This document shows positions 5,052-5,059 of a DNA stretch of 5,059 nt, piece after piece (the first letter of the stretch is position 1; each line of letters starts with the position of its first letter). The translations under genes were made by a program, and so were the position numbers. The stretch is from CAYJOG01 sp964371695 [NCBI: uncultured bacterium] (lineage in GTDB: Bacteria > CAYJOG01): contig CAYJOG010000243.1 of assembly GCA_964371695.1 (NCBI GenBank), positions 1 to 5,059 on the forward strand, in the 5' to 3' direction. The notes under the pieces are model-generated. The model was not told the DNA's origin. It did not search any database and worked only from the letters and a program-made list of their open reading frames with translations.

Positions 5052-5059
5052 GCCGGGGG

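Larger units (their letters stand above)
4716..5059. other. Gene-free intergenic region built from hairpin repeats
   Basis: I see no convincing coding frame in these 344 bases on either strand. They hold a chain of palindromes: 4766-4784, 4792-4813, 4866-4893, 4903-4920, 4929-4951, 5012-5028 and 5040-5051. None is followed by a U-run typical of an intrinsic terminator on the plus strand, so where the aldehyde dehydrogenase transcript ends is not defined. A partial gene beyond the right edge cannot be judged. Confidence 0.7.

Overview
The window looks like GC-rich chromosomal DNA from a Gram-negative bacterium, most likely a proteobacterium. Three things point there: a TolC-type outer-membrane protein, several Sec-exported periplasmic proteins, and short intergenic palindromes with the core ATTCCCGCGAAAGCGGGAAT, a type scattered through many proteobacterial genomes. 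The sequence does not allow a finer placement.

Left part (1-2532, minus strand): four genes read leftwards in tight order. They are a protein-L-isoaspartate O-methyltransferase (pcm-like, 1918-2532), a small exported Cys/His-containing protein of no recognised family (1455-1871), an exported FMN-binding-domain-like protein with a His-rich tail (731-1342), and the N-terminal half of a TolC/CzcC-like outer-membrane factor (1-744) that runs off the left edge. The last two overlap by 14 bases and are probably translationally coupled. The exported Cys/His protein, the His-tailed flavodoxin-unlike FMN-type protein and the efflux channel together suggest an envelope metal-handling or heavy-metal efflux operon. 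Its periplasmic adaptor and RND pump would be expected beyond position 1. That function is inferred; no pump gene is visible.

Middle (2533-3320): a 179-base intergenic stretch of palindromic repeats is followed by a minus-strand gene for an exported protein with two SH3-like (SH3b) modules (2712-3236). An 84-base divergent promoter region then separates it from the plus-strand aldehyde dehydrogenase.

Right part (3321-5059): a complete NAD(P)-dependent aldehyde dehydrogenase with all catalytic residues (3321-4715). It is followed by 344 bases without a convincing gene, made almost entirely of hairpin-forming repeats. One of these is a second copy, in opposite orientation, of the 28-base repeat lying left of the SH3 gene, so the SH3/aldehyde dehydrogenase pair is bracketed by inverted repeat copies.

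No rRNA, tRNA, CRISPR array, transposase or phage gene was seen. The genes are mostly recognisable families. The least explained items are the small Cys/His protein, the FMN-type protein lacking a flavinylation motif, and the repeat mosaics.
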